This document shows, piece by piece, positions 38,832 through 50,133 of a stretch of 64,000 nt of DNA. This stretch comes from Rhizobium phaseoli (GTDB lineage Bacteria > Pseudomonadota > Alphaproteobacteria > Rhizobiales > Rhizobiaceae). Under the pieces are notes generated by a model. The model did no database searches. It had not been told where the DNA came from and was given only the letters and a program-made list of their open reading frames with translations. Each line of letters starts with the position of its first letter. Positions within the stretch are counted from its first letter, which is position 1. The position numbers and the translations under genes are program-made. Location of the stretch: NCBI RefSeq assembly GCF_003985125.1, contig NZ_ML133567.1, forward strand, positions 248,001-312,000, in the 5' to 3' direction.

Positions 38832-39554
38832 ATGACCACCACGACCTTTTCGCCAGAGCTTCTCGCCTACTCGAAGACCCACAATCCGATCCCGCCCGCC
38901 CATCTCGGCAGCCGCTACCGCAAGGTCGGCGGTTTTCTGCCGGAAGCCGGCAATACCATCGTCTGCCATGTCGAGAAGGGTTCGCAGACGCAGACGGCGC
39001 TGATCGAGGCGCGTGAGACATATCTGGCGATGCCTGAGGCCGCGCAGTTCCTCTTCACGCCGATCTCCAGCCTTCACATGACGCTTTTCGAAGGGCTCAT
39101 CGAGACCCGGCGCCAGCAGGATTGCTGGCCAGGCGATCTCCCTCTCGAGACGCCGATCGACGACATGACCGCGCTGATGGCAGCCCGGCTTGCAGGTTTC
39201 TCGATGGCCGAGCCCTTCAAGGTGGCCGTCGTCGAAGCTCGCCCGTCGGGCCTGCTCGTCGACGGGGCAACCGAGAAGGACCGCAGGGTCATGCGCGCCT
39301 GGCGCAATGCCTTTGCCGAGTTTCTCGGCTATCGCCAGCCGAACCATGAGGACTATAAGTTCCACGTGACCTTAGCCTATCCGATCGAACGGCTGGAGGA
39401 CGAGGCCTTGCCGCGCTGGCAGGCGATGCTCGACGATGTAGCCGACGAGATCCGCCGCAAGACGCCCGTTTTCGAGCTGACGCCACCGGCCTTCTGCGTC
39501 TTCGAGGACATGAACCATTTCCACGAATTGCTGATCTTCGATTTCGACGCCTGA
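38832..39554 (+). CDS. DUF1868 protein, 2H-phosphoesterase-like
   Basis: The 240-aa protein carries two short motifs, SLHMTLFEG (about residue 80) and KFHVTLAYP (about 180). These are the paired H-x-T signatures of the 2H phosphoesterase superfamily, whose members cleave cyclic or 2'-5' phosphodiester bonds. It matches the uncharacterised DUF1868 group. Substrate is unknown. The start is uncertain: ATG 38832 gives MTTTTFSPELL, while an in-frame ATG at 38793 would add 13 residues. Neither has a good SD. A GST gene follows 13 nt later. Confidence 0.75.
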   Translation: MTTTTFSPELLAYSKTHNPIPPAHLGSRYRKVGGFLPEAGNTIVCHVEKGSQTQTALIEARETYLAMPEAAQFLFTPISSLHMTLFEGLIETRRQQDCWPGDLPLETPIDDMTALMAARLAGFSMAEPFKVAVVEARPSGLLVDGATEKDRRVMRAWRNAFAEFLGYRQPNHEDYKFHVTLAYPIERLEDEALPRWQAMLDDVADEIRRKTPVFELTPPAFCVFEDMNHFHELLIFDFDA

Positions 39555-39567
39555 ACGGGAGAAACTC

Positions 39568-40215
39568 ATGGACAGACCGACGCTCTACATCGCCAACAAG
39601 AACTATTCCTCCTGGTCGTTTCGGCCATGGATCGCGCTGACGGGCGGCGGCATCGATTTTGAGGAGGTGCTGATCCCCTTCGACTACCCTGGCGGCAATC
39701 CCGACATCAAGGCCATCTCGCCAAGCGGCAATGTGCCGGTCCTGCAGCACGGCGCATTGAAGATCTGGGAATCGCTGGCGATCATCGAATATGCCGCCGA
39801 GCTTTATCCCGAAGCCGGCCTTTTGCCGAGGGATCGCGCTGCGCGGGCGCTCGCCCGTTCGGTTTCCATGGAAATGCTGTCGGGTTTCCGGGCCCTGCGC
39901 GGCGCCTGTCCGATGAACATCCGCCGGCCGAGGGCCAGGATCGTCTTGCCGGACGGTGTCGATGCCGATGTCCGCCGCATCGAGACGATCTGGCGCGACC
40001 TCCTGGAGAAATCCGGCGGACCGTTTCTCTTCGGCGCCTTCGGGGCCGCGGATGCGATGTTTGCGCCTGTCGTCAATCGGTTCGACATTTATGATCTTGT
40101 CCATCAGGACGACACGCTCGCCTATATGAGGACCATGAAGGCGCATCCGGCCTGGCGGAAATGGGAAGACGCGGCCCGTGCCGAGCGTTGGATCGTGGCG
40201 GAAGACGAAGTCTGA
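39568..40215 (+). CDS. Glutathione S-transferase family protein
   Basis: The 215-aa protein has an N-terminal thioredoxin-like GST domain ([20 protein letters not shown], with [12 protein letters not shown] as the cis-Pro and gamma-Glu site and [14 protein letters not shown]) and an alpha-helical C-terminal domain. The NKNYSSWS motif places Ser/Tyr where glutathione is activated and is typical of a bacterial GST subgroup. An SD (GGGAGAAA) precedes the ATG. Substrate unknown. Confidence 0.87.
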
Positions 40216-40370
40216 GCGAGGAATCATCGTCTCGCAAAAAAAATTCACGGGGACTGGTCAAGACCGCCCCTTGCATGTATAAGCGCGCAAAATTTCCGAA
40301 ATCGCGACATGTCCGTTTCGGCCGCCAGTCTGGCCGTGGGAATGTTTTGCCCGCAAGTGGAGTAAGAGAA

Positions 40371-40556
40371 ATGGCTGTACCGAAGAGAAAAACGAGCCCG
40401 TCCAAGCGCGGCATGCGCCGTTCAGCTGATGCGCTGAAGGCTCCGACCTATGTCGAAGACAAGAATTCCGGCGAACTGCGCCGCCCGCATCACATCGACC
40501 TGAAGACCGGCATGTATCGTGGCCGCCAGGTTCTGACGCCGAAGGAAAGCGCATAA
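40371..40556 (+). CDS. rpmF: 50S ribosomal protein L32
   Basis: The 61-aa basic protein starts [20 protein letters not shown], the universal L32 beginning. It is part of the large ribosomal subunit. GGAGTAAGAG precedes the ATG. The zinc-binding cysteines of some L32 proteins are absent, as usual in alphaproteobacteria. A strong terminator follows. Confidence 0.97.
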
Positions 40557-40590
40557 TTTTTCGATCCGGCTCGTCCGATCGAAGGTTTTC

Positions 40591-40616
40591 AAGGCCGGCG
40601 TCACGCCGGCCTTTTT
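40591..40616 (+). terminator. Terminator of rpmF
   Basis: AAGGCCGGCG and CGCCGGCCTT pair perfectly over 10 bp around TCA, followed by TTT. Confidence 0.9.
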
Positions 40617-40718
40617 GCATTTCTCGGTGGCGCGGTGATCTGTAAATATAATATTTGCAGCGGCTTGAAGTGAGACGGCGGTTTACGGCAGTATTCTCTT
40701 AGCCCAGGAGATTTGCCG

Positions 40719-41126
40719 ATGATAGCCGCAATGCCGCTGATGATTATCCCGTTTATTCTTTACAATCTGGCGATGCTCGGCCTTATGGGCGATGGCGGCA
40801 TTGCAGTGCTGCAGCATGATGTCATCGTGCTGTCGATGCTCTCAGGCGCGATCTGGAGCATGGCGCTCGGCGATCTCTTTATCGTCGTAGCGCTTGTCGT
40901 GTTGTTCTTCGAAATCCTGAAAGCGACCAGAACCGGTCCCGGCAACCTTTTGAACCACATCTTGTCGATGCTGGTGTTCATCGGCTTCCTGGTCGAGTTT
41001 CTGCTCGTCCAGGACGCTGCGACGCAGGTGTTTTTCATTCTGATGACGATCGCTCTGATCGATGTGATCGGCGGTTTTGCCGTTTCGATCCGAAGCGCCG
41101 GGCGGGATGTCTCGATCGGCTTATAG
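40719..41126 (+). CDS. Hypothetical four-helix membrane protein
   Basis: The 135-aa protein is nearly all hydrophobic, with about four membrane helices (MPLMIIPFILYNLAMLGL, then helices near 45-65, 78-98 and 102-122). I do not recognise a named family. It is probably an inner-membrane protein of conserved rhizobial type. The ATG at 40719 is chosen because CCAGGAG lies 8 nt before it; a TTG 6 nt earlier is also in frame. Its stop overlaps the convergent phaR stop region by 6 nt. Confidence 0.7.
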   Translation: MIAAMPLMIIPFILYNLAMLGLMGDGGIAVLQHDVIVLSMLSGAIWSMALGDLFIVVALVVLFFEILKATRTGPGNLLNHILSMLVFIGFLVEFLLVQDAATQVFFILMTIALIDVIGGFAVSIRSAGRDVSIGL

Positions 41127-41696
41127 GTTGTCGAGCTTGTTCTGAAGGGCGCGGAGCTGTTCCTTCAGCTCGTCGATGTCCTTGGCCTCGGCCTTGCGGC
41201 TTTCCTTGGCCGCGGGCGGGGTCATGAAGGGCGAGAACATCTGCATGGCCTGCTGAAACAGCTCGGTGTTGCGGCGGACCTGGTCCTCGACCATCTGCAT
41301 CGGCAATTGCAGGTTCTTGCCGAGCGGCGTCTCGCCGAAGGCGCGGTTCACCTGCTCGCGCATCTGCGCCTGCTGCTCGGTGAAGGCGCGCATCGAATGT
41401 TCGAGAAAGCTCGGCACGACCATCTGCATCTGGTCGCCATAATAGGTGATGAGTTGGCGCAGGAAAGAGATCGGAAGCAGCGTGTTGCCGGTCTTCGATT
41501 CCTGTTCGAAGATGATCTGGGTTAGCACCGAATGGGTGATGTCATCACCGCTTTTTGCATCCTGAACGATAAAATCTTCGCCCTTTTTCACCATCTCCGC
41601 CAGATCTTCCAGCGTCACATAGGTGCTGGTGCCTGTATTGTACAGGCGGCGATTGGCGTATTTCTTGATGACAATCTGACCCTCATTCTTCGCCAT
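41121..41696 (-). CDS. phaR: PHB synthesis regulator PhaR (AniA)
   Basis: The 191-aa protein begins with the PHB/PHA accumulation regulator DNA-binding domain (IKKYANRRLYNTGTSTYVTLEDL). A PHB_acc repeat domain follows around 65-125, and it ends in a charged coiled-coil tail (IDELKEQLRALQNKLDNL). PhaR binds PHB granules and represses phasin and related genes; in rhizobia it is also called AniA and affects carbon flow to EPS. It is divergent from phaA. Confidence 0.93.
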   Translation of the reverse strand: MAKNEGQIVIKKYANRRLYNTGTSTYVTLEDLAEMVKKGEDFIVQDAKSGDDITHSVLTQIIFEQESKTGNTLLPISFLRQLITYYGDQMQMVVPSFLEHSMRAFTEQQAQMREQVNRAFGETPLGKNLQLPMQMVEDQVRRNTELFQQAMQMFSPFMTPPAAKESRKAEAKDIDELKEQLRALQNKLDNL

Positions 41697-41934
41697 ATCA
41701 GTCTCCTGAACCCCCGTCTGATTTATGGATGTTCCTCCACTTCAGACTGTAGACGCAAAAGAAGGTCGGTGACAATCTCTTTGTGCGATGCGGCAAACCT
41801 TTAACAGATCATGCGAATTGGCTTTGCGGGCCGCCGCCGAAAAATGCCGGCGGCCGGTCTTCGCGTTTGACTTGTGCTCAAAGCTTTGCCAGTTTCCCCT
41901 TATGTAAGTGGGACGAAAAACGAGGAGCCTCCCC

Positions 41935-43116
41935 ATGAGCAATTCATCCGTCGTCATCGCCAGCGCAGGTCGAACAGCAGTCGGTTCGTTCAACGGCGCT
42001 TTCGCAACGGTCCCCGCCCATGAACTCGGCGCGGCGGTCATTAAGGGCGCGCTCGCGCGCGCCGGCGTCGAGGCCGGCGAAGTGGATGAGGTGATCCTCG
42101 GCCAGGTGCTGGCCGCAGGCGAAGGCCAGAACCCGGCCCGCCAGGCGGCAATCAAGGCCGGCATTCCGAAGGAAGCGACCGCCTGGGGCGTCAACCAGCT
42201 CTGCGGCTCAGGCCTGCGCGCCGTCGCGCTCGGCATGCAGCAGATTGCCACCGGCGATGCCAAGATCATCGTTGCCGGCGGTCAGGAATCCATGTCGATG
42301 GCGCCGCATGCCGTGCACTTGCGCGGCGGCGTCAAGATGGGCGACGCGAAGATGGTCGACACGATGATCAAGGACGGCCTGACCGATGCCTTCCATGGTT
42401 ATCACATGGGCATCACCGCCGAGAATATTGCGCGTCAATGGCAGCTTTCGCGCGACGAACAGGATCAGTTCGCCGTCGCTTCGCAGAACAAGGCCGAAGC
42501 CGCCCAGAAAGCCGGCCGCTTTGCCGATGAGATCATCCCCTATGTCATCCAGACGCGTAAGGGCGACGTTACGGTCGATGCCGACGAGTATATCCGCCAT
42601 GGCGCCACGCTGGAGGCGATGGCCAAGCTGCGCCCGGCCTTCGACAAGGACGGCTCGGTGACGGCTGCAAATGCGTCCGGCCTGAATGACGGCGCCGCAG
42701 CAGCAGTGCTGATGAGCGAAGCGGAAGCGGTCCGCCGCGGCATCCAGCCGCTCGCCCGCATCGTTTCCTGGGCAACGGCGGGCGTCGATCCTTCAATCAT
42801 GGGCACCGGCCCGATCCCGGCGTCCCGCAAGGCGCTCGAAAAGGCCGGCTGGTCGGTCGGCGATCTCGATCTCGTCGAAGCCAACGAGGCTTTTGCCGCG
42901 CAAGCCTGCGCCGTCACCAAGGATCTCGGTTGGGATCCTGCCATCGTCAATGTCAATGGCGGGGCAATTGCCATCGGCCATCCGATCGGCGCTTCCGGCG
43001 CGCGTGTTCTCAACACTTTGCTGTTTGAGATGAAGCGCCGTGGCGCGAAGAAAGGCCTGGCCACGCTTTGCATCGGCGGCGGCATGGGTGTCGCCATGTG
43101 CTTCGAAGCACTCTAA
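41935..43116 (+). CDS. phaA: Acetyl-CoA acetyltransferase (beta-ketothiolase)
   Basis: The 393-aa thiolase has the acyl-accepting Cys90 ([10 protein letters not shown]), His349 ([14 protein letters not shown]) and Cys379 ([10 protein letters not shown]), the full catalytic set. It condenses two acetyl-CoA into acetoacetyl-CoA, the first step to PHB. CGAGGAG precedes the ATG. phaB follows 71 nt later. The location beside phaR and phaB supports a PHB biosynthetic rather than degradative role. Confidence 0.95.
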   Translation: MSNSSVVIASAGRTAVGSFNGAFATVPAHELGAAVIKGALARAGVEAGEVDEVILGQVLAAGEGQNPARQAAIKAGIPKEATAWGVNQLCGSGLRAVALGMQQIATGDAKIIVAGGQESMSMAPHAVHLRGGVKMGDAKMVDTMIKDGLTDAFHGYHMGITAENIARQWQLSRDEQDQFAVASQNKAEAAQKAGRFADEIIPYVIQTRKGDVTVDADEYIRHGATLEAMAKLRPAFDKDGSVTAANASGLNDGAAAAVLMSEAEAVRRGIQPLARIVSWATAGVDPSIMGTGPIPASRKALEKAGWSVGDLDLVEANEAFAAQACAVTKDLGWDPAIVNVNGGAIAIGHPIGASGARVLNTLLFEMKRRGAKKGLATLCIGGGMGVAMCFEAL

Positions 43117-43187
43117 TAGCATACGATACGATCCGTCATTGATTGAAATCCCGCCACGCGCGGGCGAAAACACAAGGGGAGCGGAAC

Positions 43188-43913
43188 ATGAGCAGAGTGG
43201 CTCTGGTCACCGGCGGTACACGCGGCATCGGCGCAGCAATATCCACGGCACTGAAAAAGGCCGGATACAAGGTCGCGGCGACTTATGCCGGCAATGACGA
43301 GAAGGCCAAGGCCTTCCACGACGTCACCGGCGTTGCCGTATTCAAGTGGGATGTTTCGGATTACGCTGCCTGCGGGGAAGGGATCGCCAGGGTTGAAAGC
43401 GAGATCGGACCGGTCGAGATTCTCGTCAACAATGCCGGCATCACCCGCGATGCCATGTTCCACAAGATGACGCCGCAGCAGTGGCACGAGGTGATCAACA
43501 CCAATCTCACCGGCCTGTTCAACATGACGCATCAGGTCTGGACCGGCATGCGCGACCGCAGCTTCGGACGCATCGTCAACATCTCCTCGATCAACGGCCA
43601 GAAGGGCCAGATGGGCCAGGCGAACTATTCGGCCGCCAAGGCTGGCGATCTCGGCTTCACCAAGGCGCTTGCCCAGGAAGGAGCGGCGAAAAATATCACG
43701 GTCAACGCCATCTGCCCCGGTTACATCGGAACGGAAATGGTGCTTGCCGTGCCGGAGAAGGTGCTGAACGAGCGCATCATTCCCCAGATTCCCGTCGGCC
43801 GTCTCGGCGAGCCGGAAGAGATCGCCCGCTGCGTCACTTTCCTCGTCTCCGACGATGCCGGCTTCATCACCGGTTCGACGCTGACGGCCAATGGCGGGCA
43901 GTTCTTCGTTTAG
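43188..43913 (+). CDS. phaB: Acetoacetyl-CoA reductase
   Basis: The 241-aa short-chain dehydrogenase has the NADPH-binding TGGTRGIGAAI motif, NNAG near residue 85 and the catalytic Ser-Tyr-Lys (ISS, then QANYSAAKAG). Length and ending (TANGGQFFV) match PhaB. It reduces acetoacetyl-CoA to R-3-hydroxybutyryl-CoA for PHB synthase, which is not in this window. AAGGGGAG lies before the ATG. Confidence 0.95.
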   Translation: MSRVALVTGGTRGIGAAISTALKKAGYKVAATYAGNDEKAKAFHDVTGVAVFKWDVSDYAACGEGIARVESEIGPVEILVNNAGITRDAMFHKMTPQQWHEVINTNLTGLFNMTHQVWTGMRDRSFGRIVNISSINGQKGQMGQANYSAAKAGDLGFTKALAQEGAAKNITVNAICPGYIGTEMVLAVPEKVLNERIIPQIPVGRLGEPEEIARCVTFLVSDDAGFITGSTLTANGGQFFV

Positions 43914-43939
43914 CCGGGTCGACGAGCCAGATCGGCTTG

Positions 43940-43978
43940 AAGCGACAGCGTCTGCCTGCCGGCTGCGCTGTCGCTTTT
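43940..43978 (+). terminator. Terminator of the phaAB operon
   Basis: AAGCGACAGCG and CGCTGTCGCTT form an 11-bp perfect stem with a 14-nt loop, ending in TTTT. It begins 27 nt after the phaB stop. Confidence 0.8.
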
Positions 43979-44008
43979 GTGTGCGGCTCGGTTGTCCGCT
44001 TCGGGACG

Positions 44009-44167
44009 TCAGGAGCGGTCGCGGGGGTTGCGATGTCCGCGGGCGGCAATCCGGACTGGCACTTTTCGCGCCGCGCGGACTTCGCTGCGAAGGGCTGAGA
44101 CCGCGCTTGTCACGAAGGCCAAGGCGATGAGAACGGCGACGGCGGAATTCATGAAAATTTGAGCCAT
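44009..44167 (-). CDS. Candidate small membrane protein (52 aa)
   Basis: The frame begins MAQIFMNSAVAVLIALAFV with one hydrophobic helix (residues about 4-24), followed by a strongly basic tail rich in Arg (RSEVRAARKVPVRIAARG). AAGGA lies 7 nt before the ATG. It looks like a small bitopic inner-membrane protein with a cytoplasmic basic tail. No family recognised. The gap between phaB and the downstream lipoprotein gene is otherwise empty, which supports a real gene, but the evidence is modest. Confidence 0.42.
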   Translation of the reverse strand: MAQIFMNSAVAVLIALAFVTSAVSALRSEVRAARKVPVRIAARGHRNPRDRS

Positions 44168-44308
44168 GGAAGCGTTCCTTTTCAATGCGTGGGCGGCTTT
44201 GCCTGCCCACTGCCCTTGAGAAGGAATATGCGGTTCTCGGGACGACGCCGGTAGACTTGACTTTTGATACCGATCGTCAACGTCGCGTTGACACGGAAAG
44301 GCAACAAA

Positions 44309-44337
44309 GAAAAACGGGCGCCAAAAGCGCCCGTTGG
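44309..44337 (-). terminator. Terminator of the glycine-zipper lipoprotein gene
   Basis: Read on the minus strand, AACGGGCGC and GCGCCCGTT form a 9-bp stem followed by TTTCTTTG. It lies 23 nt past the stop at 44360. Confidence 0.8.
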
Positions 44338-44359
44338 GAGTCCGATATGATTCTGCCGG

Positions 44360-44620
44360 TCAGTAGCGGCAGCGGGCCTCGTAGCGGCGGCCGTAGCGGT
44401 CGCGATAGATGCAGTAGCCGCGGCGTTCGACCGACTGGCCGATGAGCGCGCCGGTCAGACCGCCGGCAACGGCGCCGACTGCGGCACCACCCCAGCTGTT
44501 AGTGACAGCACCGCCGATGATCGCACCGGTACCGGCGCCAATCGCAGTGCCCTGCTCGGTCGCCGTGCAGGATGCGAGGGCGCCCACGAGCGCGCCAATG
44601 AGAACAATCTTCTTCATCAT
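44360..44620 (-). CDS. Glycine-zipper lipoprotein (YMGG/OsmB-like)
   Basis: The 86-aa protein has a lipoprotein signal (MMKKIVLIGALVGALASC, lipobox Cys18). A glycine-zipper segment rich in GAGTGAIIGGAV and GAVAGGLTGALIG spacing follows, and the tail YCIYRDRYGRRYEARCRY is Tyr/Arg-rich. It should be an outer- or inner-membrane lipoprotein. Related proteins are often stress-induced. A GGGGAG SD precedes the start. It follows the DUF3309 gene by 26 nt, so the two are likely co-transcribed. Confidence 0.8.
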   Translation of the reverse strand: MMKKIVLIGALVGALASCTATEQGTAIGAGTGAIIGGAVTNSWGGAAVGAVAGGLTGALIGQSVERRGYCIYRDRYGRRYEARCRY

Positions 44621-44646
44621 GTCGTAACTCCCCAGGTTGTCGGGCC

Positions 44647-44802
44647 TTAGATGCGGCCCATTAGTACAAGGATAATGATAATCACGAGAACTAGCCCCAA
44701 ACCGCCGGAAGGTCCATAGCCCCAGCCACGGCTATAACCCCAATTCGGCAAGGCTCCGATCAAGAGCAGAATGAGGATAACGAGAAGTATCGTGCCAAAC
44801 AT
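44647..44802 (-). CDS. DUF3309 small membrane protein
   Basis: The 51-aa frame starts MFGTILLVILILLLIGALPNW and has a second helix near the C-terminus (GLVLVIIIILVLMGRI), with GYSRGWGYGPSGG between. This is the DUF3309 pattern: two helices joined by a Gly/Trp/Tyr linker. GAAGGAAA precedes the ATG. The function of the family is unknown; members are often found with stress-response genes in alphaproteobacteria. Confidence 0.85.
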   Translation of the reverse strand: MFGTILLVILILLLIGALPNWGYSRGWGYGPSGGLGLVLVIIIILVLMGRI

Positions 44803-44845
44803 GGTGTGTTTCCTTCATTTTCATCCGCAATCTGAATGGACAAGA

Positions 44846-44870
44846 AACACGCATTGGCGATTTTTGTTCC
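44846..44870 (-). promoter_or_regulatory. Possible EcfG-type promoter of the DUF3309/lipoprotein operon
   Basis: On the minus strand GGAAC (44870-44866) is followed after 16 nt by TGTT (44849-44846), one base off the EcfG (general stress sigma factor) consensus GGAAC-N16/17-CGTT. It lies about 45 nt upstream of the DUF3309 start. The -10 mismatch leaves doubt. Confidence 0.35.
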
Positions 44871-44974
44871 CGGTTAGGCGGGCGAATTGTGATGCGGCAC
44901 GATTCATGGTTTGTGATCGGTCTCGCTCGGCAAAATGCTGCTATGGTTAAAAAATCGCTCAAATACAATATGTT

Positions 44975-45030
44975 GCGGCGAACATATCGGGAAGATCATC
45001 ATGTCGCCGATTCGTCGGTGATTCGTTCCG
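44975..45030 (+). repeat. Diverged repeat copy 1 with TTCG-loop hairpin
   Basis: This 56-bp copy aligns without gaps to the copies at 45181 and 45382 but is the most diverged upstream. The hairpin is 45005-45020: CGCCGA-TTCG-TCGGTG (six pairs, one G-T). It is followed by GATTCGTTC, so GATTCGT occurs twice with an 11-bp period. A T-rich stretch (CGTTTTTGATC) follows. Confidence 0.6.
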
Positions 45031-45180
45031 TTTTTGATCAATCCGCTCGTGCAAAGTGATTCCCGGCTTAAGGTTGGGTGATTTCGTCGTCAAAGGTTAA
45101 TTCCTGCTTGAGACGTCTGACGCGAGGTTCTGTCACCTGCCTGCATCTAGCGACGGAGGCTGGCGGTGGCACCAGATCTT

Positions 45181-45236
45181 GCCGTGAACGAAAGGTGAAA
45201 ACGGCTCAGTCGGCGATTCGTCTCCGATTCGTTCCG
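45181..45236 (+). repeat. Diverged repeat copy 2 with TTCG-loop hairpin
   Basis: This 56-bp copy starts GCCGTGAACGAAAGGTGAA and matches copy 3 at 42 of 56 positions by my count. The hairpin 45211-45226 is CGGCGA-TTCG-TCTCCG (five pairs, one C-T mismatch), again followed by GATTCGTTC 11 bp after the first GATTCGT. It lies 206 bp after copy 1. Confidence 0.65.
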
Positions 45237-45381
45237 GATTTGGTCGACCGGTTAATTTGCGGTGGAATTTCCGCTTGGCAAAAGTGCATGGCCGACCTCG
45301 GCAAGGCAATGGAAATGCGAACGGGAGAGAGTCTCGCGATTCAGCATCTAGTGGGAAAAAGTGATTCAAAATCAATAGTTA

Positions 45382-45437
45382 GCCGTGAACAAAAGCTGAA
45401 TCAGCGGGAGTCAGCGATTCGTCGCTGATTCGTTCTC
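45382..45437 (+). repeat. Diverged repeat copy 3 with TTCG-loop hairpin
   Basis: This 56-bp copy starts GCCGTGAACAAAAGCTGAA. Its hairpin 45412-45427, CAGCGA-TTCG-TCGCTG, is perfect over six pairs and is followed by ATTCGTTC. The third stem pair is G-C here and in copy 2 but C-G in copy 1; the second pair is A-T, G-C or G-T. This is compensatory change. Copy 3 lies 201 bp after copy 2. Confidence 0.65.
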
Positions 45438-45608
45438 AGGCTGTTCCAAATCTGAAATTCAGGCGTCCCGGATGACTCGCAGAGGTCGTAATCCTCGCTG
45501 CATTTTAAAATCTGCCCTTGCGTTTGCGGCGGCAGCTGTCCATGTGTTCTGTGCCTCCGTCGAGAGGCGACAGTTTTCCTGGGGCCGCCTGCCTCATTTG
45601 CATGGACC

Positions 45609-48800
<3,192 letters not shown>

Positions 48801-48802
48801 TC

Positions 48803-49207
48803 ATGGGCGGGGAGACACAGCCAGGAAGCGGTTCGCGCCAGCGCATCGACAAGTGGCTGTTCTTCACGCGCATGGTAAAGTCGCGTTCGCTGGCGCAGAG
48901 CCATGTCCAGTCAGGGCACGTGCGCATCAACGGCGAGCGCTGCAGCCAACCGAGCCAGATGGTCAAGCCGGGCGACCGCATCGAGTTGACGCTGGAACGG
49001 CGTGACATCGTTCTCATCGTCCGTCTCGCCGGCGAGCGGCGGGGTCCTTATGAGGAGGCCCGCCTGCTCTATGATGACCAATCCCCGCCGCCGGATGAGG
49101 CAAAACGCCTCACCCCGTACGAGCAGGCGATCCGCGCGACCGGGACCGGCCGTCCGACAAAAAAGGAAAGACGCGCGATCGACAGGCTGATGTCGGACGA
49201 GGATTAG
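48803..49207 (+). CDS. S4-domain RNA-binding protein (Hsp15-like)
   Basis: The 134-aa protein has an S4 domain at residues about 12-60 (QRIDKWLFFTRMVKSRSLAQ, then GHVRINGERCSQPSQMVKPGD). Its basic C-terminal tail, with TGRPTKKERRAIDRL, is typical of Hsp15 homologues. Hsp15 binds stalled 50S subunits carrying nascent tRNA. The gene starts 2 nt after the helicase stop, so the two are translationally linked, hinting at a shared RNA role. Confidence 0.88.
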   Translation: MGGETQPGSGSRQRIDKWLFFTRMVKSRSLAQSHVQSGHVRINGERCSQPSQMVKPGDRIELTLERRDIVLIVRLAGERRGPYEEARLLYDDQSPPPDEAKRLTPYEQAIRATGTGRPTKKERRAIDRLMSDED

Positions 49208-49400
49208 AAAACTCTGTCAGCAGCGGCGGCTTTTGCAGATCGTTTATCCTTGAAATCCGGCGATAAAGCCGATAGGTCACTGACAACCTGCCGGAAGCGT
49301 GCTTGCCTCCCAAGCCTGTCCACGCTTCGTCCGGCACGGGGATAGGCGCGACGTTCCAGGTTGCCCGGTCCCATCCGCATGGAAAATCCTGGAGTTCTTC

Positions 49401-49739
49401 ATGACCTATGTCGTGACCGACAATTGCATCAAGTGCAAATACACCGATTGCGTGGAAGTCTGCCCCGTCGACTGCTTCTATGAAGGCGAGAATTTCCTCG
49501 TCATCCATCCCGACGAATGCATCGATTGCGGCGTCTGCGAGCCCGAATGTCCCGCCGAGGCGATCAAGCCGGATACCGAGCCGGGTCTCGACAAATGGCT
49601 GAAGATCAATACCGAATATGCCAGCATCTGGCCGAATATCACGGTCAAGAAGGATCCGCTGCCGGAGGCCAAGGAGATGGACGGCCAGACCGGTAAATTC
49701 GAGAAATATTTCTCCGAAAAACCCGGTTCCGGCGATTGA
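49401..49739 (+). CDS. fdxA: 7Fe ferredoxin FdxA
   Basis: The 112-aa ferredoxin has the 7Fe cysteine set. C9, C17 and C50 should hold the [3Fe-4S] cluster and C21, C40, C43 and C46 the [4Fe-4S] cluster, the Azotobacter FdI layout shifted by one. C12 and C25 are extra. It is a low-potential electron carrier; its partners are unknown. The ATG at 49401 has GGAG 7 nt upstream. It belongs to the conserved helicase-S4-fdxA-carD gene order. Confidence 0.94.
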   Translation: MTYVVTDNCIKCKYTDCVEVCPVDCFYEGENFLVIHPDECIDCGVCEPECPAEAIKPDTEPGLDKWLKINTEYASIWPNITVKKDPLPEAKEMDGQTGKFEKYFSEKPGSGD

Positions 49740-50133
49740 TACGGCTGCCAGATTTGGCCGCCGGATTCGGGCGTTTCCACGATGAAACGTTTTAAATCCT
49801 GCGTCTCTGATATGGGTGATGTGTGTTGCCCGCATGACTCAGGCGAAGCAAATTATTGATTTCCTCATATTTTTATGATAGGTTTCGCCTACTGTTCCAT
49901 TTGTGGCATGACGCATGCCCAAAACCATCACGAAAGCAAAACAAATCCGTACGCGGTTTCCGTGACATATCAACGCTTTGAGCGCCGGGTCCCCCAGATC
50001 GCGCGCAAGAAGTCCTTGCTTTTGACTGATGGGACCAGAGTGAAGTCACCCGACGGATGCTACCGTCTCAACCGGGCCTGACTGACCCGGCTCCGGCCGC
50101 CGCCGGATGCGTAACAGGGAGTTTTTGAATAGA
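49740..50133. other. 394-bp intergenic region upstream of carD
   Basis: AT-richer than its surroundings around 49840-49880. A 68-codon frame (49875-50081) has no SD and no family resemblance. I see no repeat or clear terminator. It probably holds the carD promoter. Confidence 0.4.

Larger units (their letters stand above)
44803..45608. other. Roughly 0.8-kb gene-free region with repeats and dense GANTC sites
   Basis: No frame here has a believable start and family. The region carries three diverged repeats (see entries), a TTAACCAT octamer (CtrA-type, minus strand 44943-44950) and two further GGTTAA half-sites (45095, 45250). Between 45009 and 45478 there are 13 GANTC sites: 45009, 45020, 45058, 45215, 45226, 45329, 45338, 45363, 45398, 45408, 45416, 45427 and 45474. 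About two would be expected by chance. It may be a cell-cycle or methylation-controlled element, or encode RNA. Confidence 0.5.

Noticed and set aside
45078..45428. 116-codon plus-strand frame inside the repeat/GANTC region
   Set aside because: No SD or family; it runs through the repeats and its composition does not look like protein. The region is better read as non-coding.
49875..50081. 68-codon frame before carD (MIGFAYCSICGMTH...)
   Set aside because: The CxxC-like start is tempting, but there is no SD, the rest is not structured and the carD leader is expected here.
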